Shown in pieces: positions 43,681 through 51,411 of a stretch of DNA of 64,000 bases. A program made the position numbers and the translations under genes. Origin of the DNA: Streptosporangium album (GTDB taxonomy: Bacteria; Actinomycetota; Actinomycetes; Streptosporangiales; Streptosporangiaceae); NCBI RefSeq assembly GCF_014203795.1, contig NZ_JACHJU010000001.1, positions 186,001 through 250,000 on the forward strand. Direction: 5' to 3'. The notes beneath the pieces are model-generated. The model was not told the origin of the DNA and did no database searches. It saw nothing but the letters and a program-made list of their open reading frames with translations. Positions within the stretch are counted from its first letter, which is position 1. Each line of letters starts with the position of its first letter.

Positions 43681-43707
43681 TGTGACAGATGACGTCCATC
43701 CGTCACA
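43681..43707 (+). promoter_or_regulatory. 27-bp palindromic TetR operator
   Basis: TGTGACAGATG (43681-43691) and CATCCGTCACA (43697-43707) pair at ten of eleven positions around ACGTC. The site lies between the divergent oxidase and TetR genes, so one repressor dimer could shut both. It also argues that the TetR start is the ATG at 43716, not the ATG inside the palindrome. Confidence 0.7.
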
Positions 43708-43715
43708 ATACGACC

Positions 43716-44255
43716 ATGGGAAACGGCGACCCGGTCCTCGACGCCGCCCGCGAGATGGTGCTCGCGGTCGGGGTGCGGCGGACCACGCTCACCGACGTGG
43801 CGCGCCGGGCCGGGCTCTCCCGGATGACGATCTACCGCCGCTGGCCCGACGTGCGCGGCCTCGTCGCCGATCTGATGACCCGCGAATGGGTGCTCGTCGC
43901 GAGCCGGTTCGCCACCGAGGACCCGGTCACCGCGGCGGTCGGGGTGGTGCGGGAGCTGCGCGACCATCCGCTCTGGCGCAAGATCGTCGAAGTGGATCCC
44001 GAGCTACTCCTGCCGTACCTGCTTCAGCGCAGGGGCTCCAGCCACGAGGCCATGCTCACGCTCGTCGAGTCGGCGATCGCGCGAGGTCAGACCCTGGGCA
44101 CCGTACGGCCCGGCGACCCCGGGACGCTGGCCAGGGCCGTGCTGCTGACCGCCCAGTCCTTCCTGCTGTCCGGCCCGACCATGCTCGGCCCCCTCACCCA
44201 GGACGACCTGGACGCCGAGCTCGCCACGCTCCTGGAGAGGTACCTGCGCCCGTGA
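43716..44255 (+). CDS. TetR-family transcriptional repressor
   Basis: 179 aa from the ATG at 43716; an ATG at 43689 lies inside the operator. The N-terminal HTH reads GVRRTTLTDVARRAGLSRMT, then IYRRWPD, the canonical TetR DNA-binding domain. The C-terminal ligand domain is divergent, as usual. It is divergent from the FAD oxidase and overlaps glpD by four bases (GTGA), so it probably controls both; the inducer may be a glycerol-derived metabolite. Confidence 0.92.
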   Translation: MGNGDPVLDAAREMVLAVGVRRTTLTDVARRAGLSRMTIYRRWPDVRGLVADLMTREWVLVASRFATEDPVTAAVGVVRELRDHPLWRKIVEVDPELLLPYLLQRRGSSHEAMLTLVESAIARGQTLGTVRPGDPGTLARAVLLTAQSFLLSGPTMLGPLTQDDLDAELATLLERYLRP

Positions 44256-45748
44256 ACTCCTCCCTCAACGCCGCCCGCCGCTCGCGCGAACTCGCCGAGG
44301 CCGGGGACCTCGTGGTGGACGTGCTGGTGGTCGGGCTGGGCGCCACCGGCGCCGGAGCGGCGCTCGACGCCGCCTCCCGGGGCCTGTCCGTGGCCGCGAT
44401 CGACGCCCACGACCTGGCCTTCGGCACCTCCAGGTGGAGTTCCAAGATGATCCACGGCGGGCTCCGCTACCTGGCCAAGGGCCAGGTGAAGGTGGCGCAC
44501 GAGAGCGCGGTGGAGCGCGGCGTCCTGCTCCGCCACACCGCCCCGCACCTGGTGCGGGCCGCGCCGTACCTGCTGCCGCTGACCCCGGCGGTGTCCAGGG
44601 CCCAGGCGGCCACGGTGATGACCGGCTACCGGCTGGGCGACGGGCTGCGGGCGGCGGCGCGCACGCCCCGCCGGCTGCTCCCCGGCCCCTCCCGGATCTC
44701 CACCGGACGGGCCCTCGCCCTCGCCGCGCCGCTGAGCCCGGACGGGCTGCGCGGTGCGCTGCTGTCCTGGGACGGGCGGCTGGTCGACGACGCGCGGCTG
44801 GTGGTCGCGCTGGCCAGGACGGCCGCGTCCTGGGGGGCGAGGATCCTGACCCGATGCCGGGCGCTGGAGCTGGCCGGGGATGGGGCACGGGTCCGCGACG
44901 AGCTCACCGGGGACGTCTTCACCCTCCGGGCCAGGGCGGTGGTCAACGCCGCCGGGGTCTGGGCCGCCCAGCTCGACCCGGACATCCGGATGCGTCCCTC
45001 GCGGGGCACCCACCTGGTGCTCCGGCCGAAGACCCTGCCCGGCCTGCGTGCCGGGCTGCACGTGCCGATCCCGGGCGAGAGCAACCGGTTCGCGCTGGTG
45101 CTCCCCCAGATCGACGGCCGGATCTACGTGGGACTCACCGACGAGCCGGTGAAGGGGCCGATCCCCGACGTCCCGGAGGCGCCCGAGGAGGACGTGACGT
45201 TCCTGCTCGGCGTGCTCAACTCGGTCCTGGACGTGGCGGTCAGGCGGGAGGAGGTGGCCGGGGCCTACGCCGGACTGCGCCCGTTGCTCGCCGCCGAGGG
45301 GCGCACCGCCGACCTGTCCAGAAGGCACGCGCTGCTGACCTCCGCGGACGAGGTCGTCACGATCGTGGGCGGCAAGCTGACCACCTACCGGCGGATGGCC
45401 CAGGACGCGGTCGACCGGGCGGTGCGGCTGCGGGGCCTGGACGCGGGCGAGAGCCGTACGGCGCGGCTGCCCCTGGTCGGATTCACCCCCGGGGGCGCCG
45501 GGACGCCGGGACGGCTGGAGGAGCGCTACGGGAGCGAGGCGGGGCCCCTGCGGGCGCTCATGGCGGAGGATCCCGCGCTGGCCGAGCCGCTGCCGACCGG
45601 GGTCACCGGGGCCGAGCTCGTCTGGGCGGTCCGGCACGAGGGTGCGCTGGACGTCGGGGACCTGCTCGACCGCCGGACCCGCATCGGCCTGGTCCCCGCG
45701 GACCGGACGGCCGCCCTGCCCGCGGCGCGGGCCGCCCTGGAATATTGA
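44252..45748 (+). CDS. glpD: FAD-dependent glycerol-3-phosphate dehydrogenase
   Basis: 498 aa from a GTG at 44252 that overlaps the tetR stop. It oxidises sn-glycerol 3-phosphate to dihydroxyacetone phosphate and passes electrons to quinone. The FAD-binding motif is VLVVGLGATGAGAALDAASRG. Signature segments are GTSRWSSKMIHGGLRYLAKGQ and, at the end, VTIVGGKLTTYRRMAQDA. The C-terminal domain (TGAELVWAVRHEGALDVGDLLDRRTRIG) matches the DAO_C region. It is likely co-regulated with the FAD oxidase by the upstream TetR. Confidence 0.9.
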   Translation: MNSSLNAARRSRELAEAGDLVVDVLVVGLGATGAGAALDAASRGLSVAAIDAHDLAFGTSRWSSKMIHGGLRYLAKGQVKVAHESAVERGVLLRHTAPHLVRAAPYLLPLTPAVSRAQAATVMTGYRLGDGLRAAARTPRRLLPGPSRISTGRALALAAPLSPDGLRGALLSWDGRLVDDARLVVALARTAASWGARILTRCRALELAGDGARVRDELTGDVFTLRARAVVNAAGVWAAQLDPDIRMRPSRGTHLVLRPKTLPGLRAGLHVPIPGESNRFALVLPQIDGRIYVGLTDEPVKGPIPDVPEAPEEDVTFLLGVLNSVLDVAVRREEVAGAYAGLRPLLAAEGRTADLSRRHALLTSADEVVTIVGGKLTTYRRMAQDAVDRAVRLRGLDAGESRTARLPLVGFTPGGAGTPGRLEERYGSEAGPLRALMAEDPALAEPLPTGVTGAELVWAVRHEGALDVGDLLDRRTRIGLVPADRTAALPAARAALEY

Positions 45749-45816
45749 CAGGCATTGTTTTTCGCGCAGCTATTGACAACAGGGCATTGACACCAGTTGA
45801 CACCACCCTCTTGACG
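45745..45816 (+). repeat. Cluster of five TTGAC boxes upstream of the iron-boxed gene
   Basis: TTGACA occurs at 45745, 45773, 45787 and 45797, and TTGACG at 45811, with steps of 28, 14, 10 and 14 bp. The first overlaps the glpD stop. They may be stacked -35 elements or sites for a regulator; see findings. Confidence 0.4.
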
Positions 45817-45892
45817 CAGGGCCCTCGGAGGCCCTATGGCCTCATCCGTGCCGGGCGTCCCCGACACCCCCCGCGCCACACCTTCAAGACCG

Positions 45893-45911
45893 TTAGGTTA
45901 GTCTAACCTAA
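45893..45911 (+). promoter_or_regulatory. Iron box (DmdR/IdeR/DtxR operator)
   Basis: TTAGGTTAGTCTAACCTAA is a perfect 9+1+9 palindrome and differs from the canonical actinobacterial iron-box consensus only at the central base. It ends 21 bp before the start codon of the sucrase-ferredoxin gene, placing that gene under iron-dependent repression. Confidence 0.9.
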
Positions 45912-45932
45912 GTCTCAAAGGGAGGGGTGCGC

Positions 45933-46871
45933 GTGACCAGGAGGAGCGTTCCGGATCGGGCGGCCAAGGGGTGCACGCACCCCCGGGAATGCCACACGGG
46001 CGCCCTGCCGGTTCTCGCCAGCGCGACCGTGGGGGCACGGTTCTGGCTGCTCATCGAGCACTCCGGCCCCTGGGCATCCCATCTGGAGGACTGCTTCCTC
46101 CCGGAGGACGTACACACTCTTATCAAACGGGCCACGAGCCTCGGCATCCGGCCCCAACTCATCCGCCGCCCCGGGCGGCGGAGCCACCGGAGCACCGGCA
46201 TTCACGTCATGGTCGCCGACTCCACGGCCGCCGAACCATGGCTCGCCGAGGGCGTCATCGCAGGTCCGGACGATCTTGACATGGATGCCTTGGCGGCCGG
46301 AGTGGTCCCGGAGTCCTGCATACTTGTGAGTGAGCCGGTATTTCTGGTCTGCACGCATGCCAAGCGCAACGCGTGCTGCGCCCGCATTGGACTACCCCTC
46401 GCTCGTGCTCTGGCGGAAATATTGCCAGACAGAATATGGGAAACATCACATGTCGGCGGCGATCGCTACGCCGCCAACCTCGTGTGCTTGCCACACGGGC
46501 TTTACTACGGCAGCATGTCTCAGGCTGCTGCGATCGCGGCAGCCGACGCGTACCGGTCCGGCGAGGTGATCCTCGACCGTTTCCGGGGACGCGCGGGCAT
46601 CCCTGAGCCATTGCAAGCCGCCGAGCATTTCGTCCGCTCCCATACGGGCGAGCTCTCGGTCGGCGGAGTGGCCGTGGAATCCTCCAGGTCGGACGGCGGC
46701 ACAACCGAGGCGTTGGTGCGCGGTAGTGACGCTCGTTTTCGGGTAGTGGTTGAGCCCATGACGTTGACAACGCCATGCGGTACGGCTTGCGCCGACACGA
46801 TCACTACCTATCGGCTGGTTTCGCTGGACAGGGTCACACCTGTGCGGTACGCCACGTCCGCCCTCACCTGA
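45933..46871 (+). CDS. Sucrase/ferredoxin-like protein, iron-regulated
   Basis: 312 aa from a GTG at 45933, with the ribosome site AAGGGAGGG seven bases upstream; another GTG two codons earlier is too close to it. The sucrase_ferredoxin family (thioredoxin-like ferredoxin) is marked by the first-half segment TGARFWLLIEHSGPW (here VGARF) and the Cys-rich VCTHAKRNACCARIGLPLARAL. Next come WETSHVGGDRYAANLVCLPHGLYYG, in parts, and YRSGEV. It likely carries a [2Fe-2S] cluster. The perfect iron box suggests a role in iron acquisition, for example siderophore reduction; that role is inference. Confidence 0.85.
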   Translation: MTRRSVPDRAAKGCTHPRECHTGALPVLASATVGARFWLLIEHSGPWASHLEDCFLPEDVHTLIKRATSLGIRPQLIRRPGRRSHRSTGIHVMVADSTAAEPWLAEGVIAGPDDLDMDALAAGVVPESCILVSEPVFLVCTHAKRNACCARIGLPLARALAEILPDRIWETSHVGGDRYAANLVCLPHGLYYGSMSQAAAIAAADAYRSGEVILDRFRGRAGIPEPLQAAEHFVRSHTGELSVGGVAVESSRSDGGTTEALVRGSDARFRVVVEPMTLTTPCGTACADTITTYRLVSLDRVTPVRYATSALT

Positions 46872-46911
46872 CCTGAGGGAACATCACGGCCAATCCAGGC
46901 GTTGGAATCAG

Positions 46912-46928
46912 GGACGTCATAAACGTCC
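46912..46928 (+). promoter_or_regulatory. Inverted repeat upstream of the WhiB gene
   Basis: GGACGT (46912-46917) and ACGTCC (46923-46928) flank CATAA, 46 bp before the whiB-like start. Position suits an operator or promoter element; the binding protein is unknown. Confidence 0.3.
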
Positions 46929-46974
46929 AATGCGGCACTAACCCGAAATACCCTCACTAAAAGGTGGTTTTCTC

Positions 46975-47289
46975 ATGTCTCAGGTACGTCGGCAGACCGC
47001 CCGTCCTCGGCCCAGCTGGGGCTGGCAGGATGACGCCGCGTGCCGGGGTGAGGACCTCGTGCTCTTCTTCGGTCCCGACGGCGAGCGTCAGCCCGAGCGT
47101 GACATTCGCGAGCGTAAGGCCAAGGCCATCTGCGCCCAGTGCCCCGTACGCGCCGAGTGCCTTGACTACGCGCTGTCCCGCCCGGAGAAGTACGGCACCT
47201 GGGGCGGCCTGAACGAGGACGAGCGCGCTTCCGAGCGTCGCCGTCGCATGCGCCGCGCCGCCAGCGCCGGCATCAGCGCCGTCGCCTGA
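46975..47289 (+). CDS. WhiB-family iron-sulfur transcription factor
   Basis: 104 aa, ATG at 46975. Four cluster-ligand Cys are present: 23, 53, 56 and 62 (DDAACRGED ... CAQCPVRAEC). The G-T-W-G-G turn and a basic C-terminus (ERRRRMRR) for DNA contact follow. WhiB proteins bind [4Fe-4S] and work with the primary sigma factor, sensing redox or nitric oxide. The particular subclass cannot be fixed by eye. It follows the iron-regulated gene by 100 bp and ends at a strong terminator. Confidence 0.95.
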   Translation: MSQVRRQTARPRPSWGWQDDAACRGEDLVLFFGPDGERQPERDIRERKAKAICAQCPVRAECLDYALSRPEKYGTWGGLNEDERASERRRRMRRAASAGISAVA

Positions 47290-47315
47290 GCAGTACCTCC
47301 ACCCGGCTTCCCCCT

Positions 47316-47351
47316 CGTGTGATCTCGCTGATTCCCCTGCGAGATCACACG
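47316..47351 (+). terminator. Terminator after the WhiB gene
   Basis: CGTGTGATCTCG (47316-47327) pairs perfectly with CGAGATCACACG (47340-47351) across a 12-nt loop, 26 bp after the stop codon. Neither side has a long T tract, usual for this group. Confidence 0.75.
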
Positions 47352-47497
47352 TCGCTGTGTAGGGTCAGGATGTTTCAGGCGCCGAACGCGCCGAGAAACA
47401 CCGGACGGTAGGACCATCGGCGGCGCCGGACCCGCATTTCCGGTCGGCCGCTTACAGTCCCTCTCACTCTAGGCCATCATCGCTCCCCCGTGGACGC

Positions 47498-47743
47498 TCA
47501 ACCTCGCGGGGGAGTTTTCCGTACATCCCGCCGGCCGCATGACGGCAGCGGCTTGACCTGAGGTGCCGAGCAGTTGGGGCAGCTCCGGTCGACCCACGGC
47601 GCCGTGGTGACGAATCCCCGCCTGCGCCACACGACCGGACGCCCGTCGTCGGCGTGAAACGCCTCATAGACGTCCTCCCACACGTGCAGGCAGCGCAGGC
47701 ACTGGAAGTCCCAGGCCTCGGTGACCGCGTCGATCTCTTTCAT
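47498..47743 (-). CDS. Small zinc-ribbon protein
   Basis: 81 aa, ATG at 47743 (KEIDAVTEAWDFQ). Two Cys pairs, CLRC near residue 15 and CPNC near residue 55, fit a zinc ribbon. Aromatic and acidic residues between them (HVWEDVYEAFHADDG) look conserved, and small proteins of this kind are seen in other actinomycetes. No membrane segment. Function unknown. Confidence 0.6.
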   Translation of the reverse strand: MKEIDAVTEAWDFQCLRCLHVWEDVYEAFHADDGRPVVWRRRGFVTTAPWVDRSCPNCSAPQVKPLPSCGRRDVRKTPPRG

Positions 47744-47795
47744 GAACTCTCTCCTCGCATGATGCTGTGCTGATCCGGACGGCGAGCCGTCGGAC

Positions 47796-48170
47796 CTATA
47801 TGCGAGAGATGCTCAGCAGTGTCAGCCGATCGGGCTGGGCCTGTGGCAGGGCGGGGAATCCTCCGGCGTCCGCCCTCCGGCCCGGCGCCCCGCTCGCCGG
47901 CGACGCCACGGCCGGGAGGCCGGGGATGGCGGCCCCCCTGTTCTGCGCGCGCGGATCACGCCTGCTCTGGCCGTGACGGACGAGGGACACGGCAGGCGGT
48001 CCGTCGGCAGGCTGCGCGTCGCCGACGACGACCTCGGCGAGCGACCCTCCCGACACCCCCACGACCTCCGGGTGCCAGCCCAGACAGAGCCCGAGGCAGA
48101 CGAGGAGCGCGATCCACGGCGCCGCCCGGCGGCGCCGTGAGGATGCGCGTCCGCGCAGGCCGGCGATCAC
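47796..48170 (-). CDS. Small exported or membrane protein behind a BlaI/MecI-like dyad
   Basis: 124 aa, ATG at 48170. An Arg-rich start (GLRGRASSRRRRAAP) leads into a hydrophobic core WIALLVCLGLCLGW, a signal peptide or anchor. The rest is low-complexity and polar, with no recognised domain. A 13-bp dyad of the same type as those before cydA lies 15-27 bp upstream, which is the main reason to believe the gene is real and regulated. Codon composition is acceptable but not decisive. Confidence 0.4.
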   Translation of the reverse strand: MIAGLRGRASSRRRRAAPWIALLVCLGLCLGWHPEVVGVSGGSLAEVVVGDAQPADGPPAVSLVRHGQSRRDPRAQNRGAAIPGLPAVASPASGAPGRRADAGGFPALPQAQPDRLTLLSISRI

Positions 48171-48184
48171 ACCTGAAAGCTTAC

Positions 48185-48197
48185 CTACTGAGAGTAG
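48185..48197 (-). promoter_or_regulatory. CTAC(T)nnn(A)GTAG dyad upstream of the small exported protein
   Basis: CTACTGAGAGTAG has the same outer arms and 3-bp spacer as the middle cydA dyad (CTACTCTTAGTAG). It lies 14 bp upstream of the ATG at 48170. Confidence 0.45.
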
Positions 48198-48300
48198 TTG
48201 AACCTATGCGACGAGTAATAACAATGGATCGCCCGGGAGCGTAACCATGGCCGAGCCGGTGAAGCGGAAGAGGGCGTGGCGGACCGGGACCGGCGCGCGG

Positions 48301-48335
48301 CCGCTCCCGCCCGCCGGGGCGGCGGGCGGGAGCGG
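48301..48335 (-). terminator. Terminator downstream of rsgA
   Basis: CCGCTCCCGCCCGCCG (48301-48316) and CGGCGGGCGGGAGCGG (48320-48335) form a perfect 16-bp stem with a 3-nt loop, 75 bp beyond the rsgA stop. Confidence 0.7.
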
Positions 48336-48409
48336 GCAGGCACCCACTCCTACCGCATGCGGGAGACGCTTGCCCTCACCGTCCGTCCGGAGTCACCACG
48401 CCCCGGAGG

Positions 48410-49528
48410 TCACGGACGGCTCCGGCCGGACTTCCGCATCTCCTTGTGGATGACCTTCCACCGGTTCTGCAACTCCTTGCGGAGCCGCGCGTCACTCCTG
48501 GACGCCATCCAGGCGGCCTCACGCTGGAGCTTGTTCCAGCTCTCCAGCCGCCGTTCGGGCAGCGTGCCGTCCTCGATCGCGGCGATCACGGCGCAGCCGG
48601 GCTCGCTGTTGTGCACGCAGTCGGCGAAGCGGCACCGCCCGGCGAGGCCCTCGATGTCGGAGAAGACCATGTCCACGCCCTCACCCATGTCGTACAGGCC
48701 GACGCGGCGGATACCGGGCGTGTCGATGATGAGGCCACCACTCGCGAGCGGGATGAGCTCGCGGTGCACCGTGGTGTGGCGCCCCCGGCCATCGCCGGCC
48801 CTGACCTGCTGGGTCTCCATCACCGCCTCCCCCGCAAGGGCGTTGACCAGCGTGGATTTGCCCGCGCCCGAAGCACCGAGCACCACGGCGGTGCGCGTCC
48901 CCTCCAGGTAGCCGCGCACGATCTCGACCCCCTCACCCGTGACGGAGCAGACCGCGTGCACGTCCACTCCGGGGGCCGCCGTGGCGACCTCTCGCATCAG
49001 GAAGTCGAGGCCGTCGCCGATAAGGTCGGACTTGGTGACGAGCACCACCGGCCGGCCTCCGCTCTCCCAGGCCAGGGCGAGCAGCCGCTCGATCCGGCCC
49101 AGGTCGGCGGTGTCGGTCGCGTGCAGGGCGGGTTCGGCGACGAACACGACGTCGACGTTCGCCGCGAGCACCTGCCCCTGGGAGTCGCCGGACAGGCCGC
49201 CCCGGGAGACCCTGCCGACGCCACCGCGCACGAACGCGGTACGGCGGGGCAGGAGCGCCTCGAGCTCCAAGCGGCCCTCGGGCAGCCTCCGGAGTGCGGC
49301 CCAGTCCCCCACACAGGGCAGGGCGACGGGATCGGCGGCGGCGGACCGCCGTACGTGCGCGCTGTAGTGGACCTGCGAGTGGCCGTCGGCGGACAGCACC
49401 TCGGCGGCGCCGCGGTCCACGCGGGAGACCCGGGCCGGGATCAGCCCGTCGGGGAGCTCGGCGGCGAGAGAGTCGTTCCAGCCGAGCGAGGAGAGAATGG
49501 AAGAACCAGAGAACACTGGCGAAGACAA
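48410..49528 (-). CDS. rsgA: Ribosome small-subunit-dependent GTPase A
   Basis: 372 aa using a TTG start at 49528, which has AAAGGG ten bases upstream; a GTG at 49516 is an alternative. It is a circularly permuted GTPase that helps mature the 30S subunit. An OB-fold N-terminus precedes the G4 motif TKSD, then the P-loop GASGAGKST, the switch region (RGRHTTVHREL) and G3 DTPGIR. The C-terminal zinc knuckle is CRFADCVHNSEPGC. The order G4-G1-G3 is diagnostic of RsgA. All motifs are intact. Confidence 0.92.
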   Translation of the reverse strand: MSSPVFSGSSILSSLGWNDSLAAELPDGLIPARVSRVDRGAAEVLSADGHSQVHYSAHVRRSAAADPVALPCVGDWAALRRLPEGRLELEALLPRRTAFVRGGVGRVSRGGLSGDSQGQVLAANVDVVFVAEPALHATDTADLGRIERLLALAWESGGRPVVLVTKSDLIGDGLDFLMREVATAAPGVDVHAVCSVTGEGVEIVRGYLEGTRTAVVLGASGAGKSTLVNALAGEAVMETQQVRAGDGRGRHTTVHRELIPLASGGLIIDTPGIRRVGLYDMGEGVDMVFSDIEGLAGRCRFADCVHNSEPGCAVIAAIEDGTLPERRLESWNKLQREAAWMASRSDARLRKELQNRWKVIHKEMRKSGRSRP

Positions 49529-49771
49529 CGTGGGTACACCCTTTGGAAGAGCCGGGCGCCCCTGCGCGAGATGGGCTAGGCGGGCACCCGGAGGTTGATG
49601 GATGGCAGGCTCACCAGAACGACCCGCATAAATCCTCACCTCCGGAGTTCGTGGCCACACGCCTTACGGCACGGCTTCGTGACAGAAGATTAGCGCAGAC
49701 CCGCCCTTCGCGCGCAAGCCGTTAACGGCACACCGCCATGACATCGGCGGCCGGAAACCACCTCTCCGGAA

Positions 49772-49865
49772 CATCACTTCGCCGAGGACGCGCTGGCCCG
49801 TCCGGTGCGGGGCGAGCTGTGCGTCGAGGCGATCCGTCTGGGACGGCTCGGCCGGCGGCCCCTTC
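49772..49865 (+). pseudogene. Possible remnant of an ECF sigma factor (DUF6596-type C-terminal region)
   Basis: The frame reading FAEDALARPVRGELCVEAIR, then LGRLGRR, resembles the ELCxEAIRLxRLL segment of long ECF sigma factors with a DUF6596 domain. Nothing before or after continues the match, and the frame soon becomes arbitrary. It occupies part of the 490-bp gap between rsgA and glyA; apart from a terminator hairpin the rest of the gap shows nothing recognisable. Confidence 0.3.
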
Positions 49866-49887
49866 AGCCCATCCCAGCCCGGAACAC

Positions 49888-49924
49888 GAGATCCCGCCCG
49901 ATCGAGATGATCGGACGGGATCTC
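49888..49924 (-). terminator. Terminator downstream of glyA
   Basis: GAGATCCCGCCCGATC (49888-49903) and GATCGGACGGGATCTC (49909-49924) pair at 15 of 16 positions around a 5-nt loop, about 100 bp beyond the glyA stop. Confidence 0.75.
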
Positions 49925-50021
49925 GGCGCCTTCTCTCGGGCCATCTCGTCAACGGCCCTTGGTGCGGCAGGACGGATCCGCCGGCAGCGTCACGCGTGTT
50001 CCGAGGCCCTGCCGGATCAGG

Positions 50022-51278
50022 TCACAGGCCCGGAGCCGGGAAGTGCGAGGTCAACTCCGTGACCTCGCCGTGGACCCGGGTGATGACGTGCTTTGCCTCG
50101 TCCTCGTCCTTGGCGAGAGCGGTGACGACCTGGTCGATCCAGGCGCCGATCTGCCGCATCTCGGTCACCCCCATGCCCCGGCTCGTCACTCCGGCGGTGC
50201 CGATGCGGATGCCCGAGGGGTCGAACGGCTTACGCGTGTCGAAGGGCACGGTGTTGTAGTTGGTCTCCAGGCCGGCCCTGTCCAGTGCCTGGGCGGCGGG
50301 CTTGCCACCGATGCCCTTGGGGGTCAGGTCGAACAGGATGAGGTGGTTGTCGGTGCCACCGGAGACCAGGTCGAAGCCGCGCCCCTTGAGCTCTTCGGCC
50401 AGCGCCTTCGCGTTCAGGACCACCTGGCGGGCGTAGTCCCTGAAGTCGTCGGTCGCCGCCTCCTTCAGCGCCACCGCGATGGCCGCCGTGGTGTGGTTGT
50501 GCGGACCGCCCTGCAGCCCCGGGAAGACGGCCTTGTTGAGCGCGGTGGCGTGCTCGTCGGAGGTGGCCATGAGCATCGCGCCACGGGGACCGCGCAGGGT
50601 CTTGTGGGTGGTGGTGGAGATGACGTCCGCGTGGCCGACCGGCGACGGGTGGGCGCCACCGGCCACCAGGCCGGCGATGTGCGCGATGTCGGCGGCGAGC
50701 ACCGCGCCGACCTCACGGGCGATCTCGGCGAAGGCTGGGAAGTCGATCGTGCGCGGGATCGCGGTGCCACCACAGAAGATCAGCTTGGGCCGCTCACGCA
50801 GGGCGATCTCACGGACCTCGTCCATGTCGACGCGGCCGGTGTCCTGGCGCACGCCGTAACGGACCGGGTTGAACCACTTGCCGGTGGCCGAGACGGACCA
50901 GCCGTGGGTGAGGTGGCCGCCGAACGGCAGGCCCATCCCCATCACGGTGTCGCCCGGCTGCAGGAAGGCCAGGTAGATGGCGAGGTTGGCGGGCGAGCCC
51001 GAGTAGGGCTGGACGTTGGCGTGGTTCACGCCGAACAGGGACTTGGCCCGCTCGATGGCGAGCGTCTCGACCTGGTCGATGATCTGCTGGCCCTCGTAGT
51101 AACGCCTGCCCGGATACCCTTCCGAGTATTTGTTGGTGAGAACGGTGCCGGTCGCCTCCAGAACGGCCTTGGAGACGTAGTTCTCCGAGGCGATGAGCTT
51201 GACGGTGTCGGCCTGACGGCGCTCCTCCGCCCTGATGAGCTCGGCGATCTGCGGATCGACGCTGGAAAGAGAACTCAT
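50022..51278 (-). CDS. glyA: Serine hydroxymethyltransferase
   Basis: 418 aa from the ATG at 51278 (AGGGAG ten bases upstream). The frame stays open further upstream, but that DNA is the riboswitch. It converts serine and tetrahydrofolate to glycine and 5,10-methylene-tetrahydrofolate with pyridoxal phosphate. The cofactor Lys226 sits in STTTHKTLRGPRG. Other signatures are IASENYVSKAVLEA, NKYSEGYPGRRYYEGQ, and DIAHIAGLVAGG. Full length and intact, in the cytoplasm. Expression is probably raised when ZTP signals a shortage of 10-formyl-tetrahydrofolate. Confidence 0.97.
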   Translation of the reverse strand: MSSLSSVDPQIAELIRAEERRQADTVKLIASENYVSKAVLEATGTVLTNKYSEGYPGRRYYEGQQIIDQVETLAIERAKSLFGVNHANVQPYSGSPANLAIYLAFLQPGDTVMGMGLPFGGHLTHGWSVSATGKWFNPVRYGVRQDTGRVDMDEVREIALRERPKLIFCGGTAIPRTIDFPAFAEIAREVGAVLAADIAHIAGLVAGGAHPSPVGHADVISTTTHKTLRGPRGAMLMATSDEHATALNKAVFPGLQGGPHNHTTAAIAVALKEAATDDFRDYARQVVLNAKALAEELKGRGFDLVSGGTDNHLILFDLTPKGIGGKPAAQALDRAGLETNYNTVPFDTRKPFDPSGIRIGTAGVTSRGMGVTEMRQIGAWIDQVVTALAKDEDEAKHVITRVHGEVTELTSHFPAPGL

Positions 51279-51310
51279 GACGCGTTGACTCCCTGTGTCA
51301 TCGTTGACAT

Positions 51311-51390
51311 CGCGCGAAAACCCAGGCGCACGGCCTTCGCCATTCCGCTCCCCGGTGGTCTCTCCCACCAATGCGCCAGTCGCGCTTTAG
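51311..51390 (-). promoter_or_regulatory. ZTP riboswitch (pfl motif) in the glyA leader
   Basis: Reading leftwards, the leader contains GCGACTGGCGCATTGG, then ACCACCGGGGAGCGGAATGG, then GGCCGTGCGCCTGGG. The CCACCGGGGAGCG block and the distal GCGCCTGGG are hallmarks of the pfl/ZTP aptamer, whose two halves join through a pseudoknot. A -10-like TATCGT at 51391-51396 places transcription start just before the aptamer. ZTP riboswitches commonly precede glyA and other folate or purine genes. No strong terminator follows, so control may be at translation. Confidence 0.85.
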
Positions 51391-51411
51391 ACGATAGCGG
51401 ACCGTCCGGCC

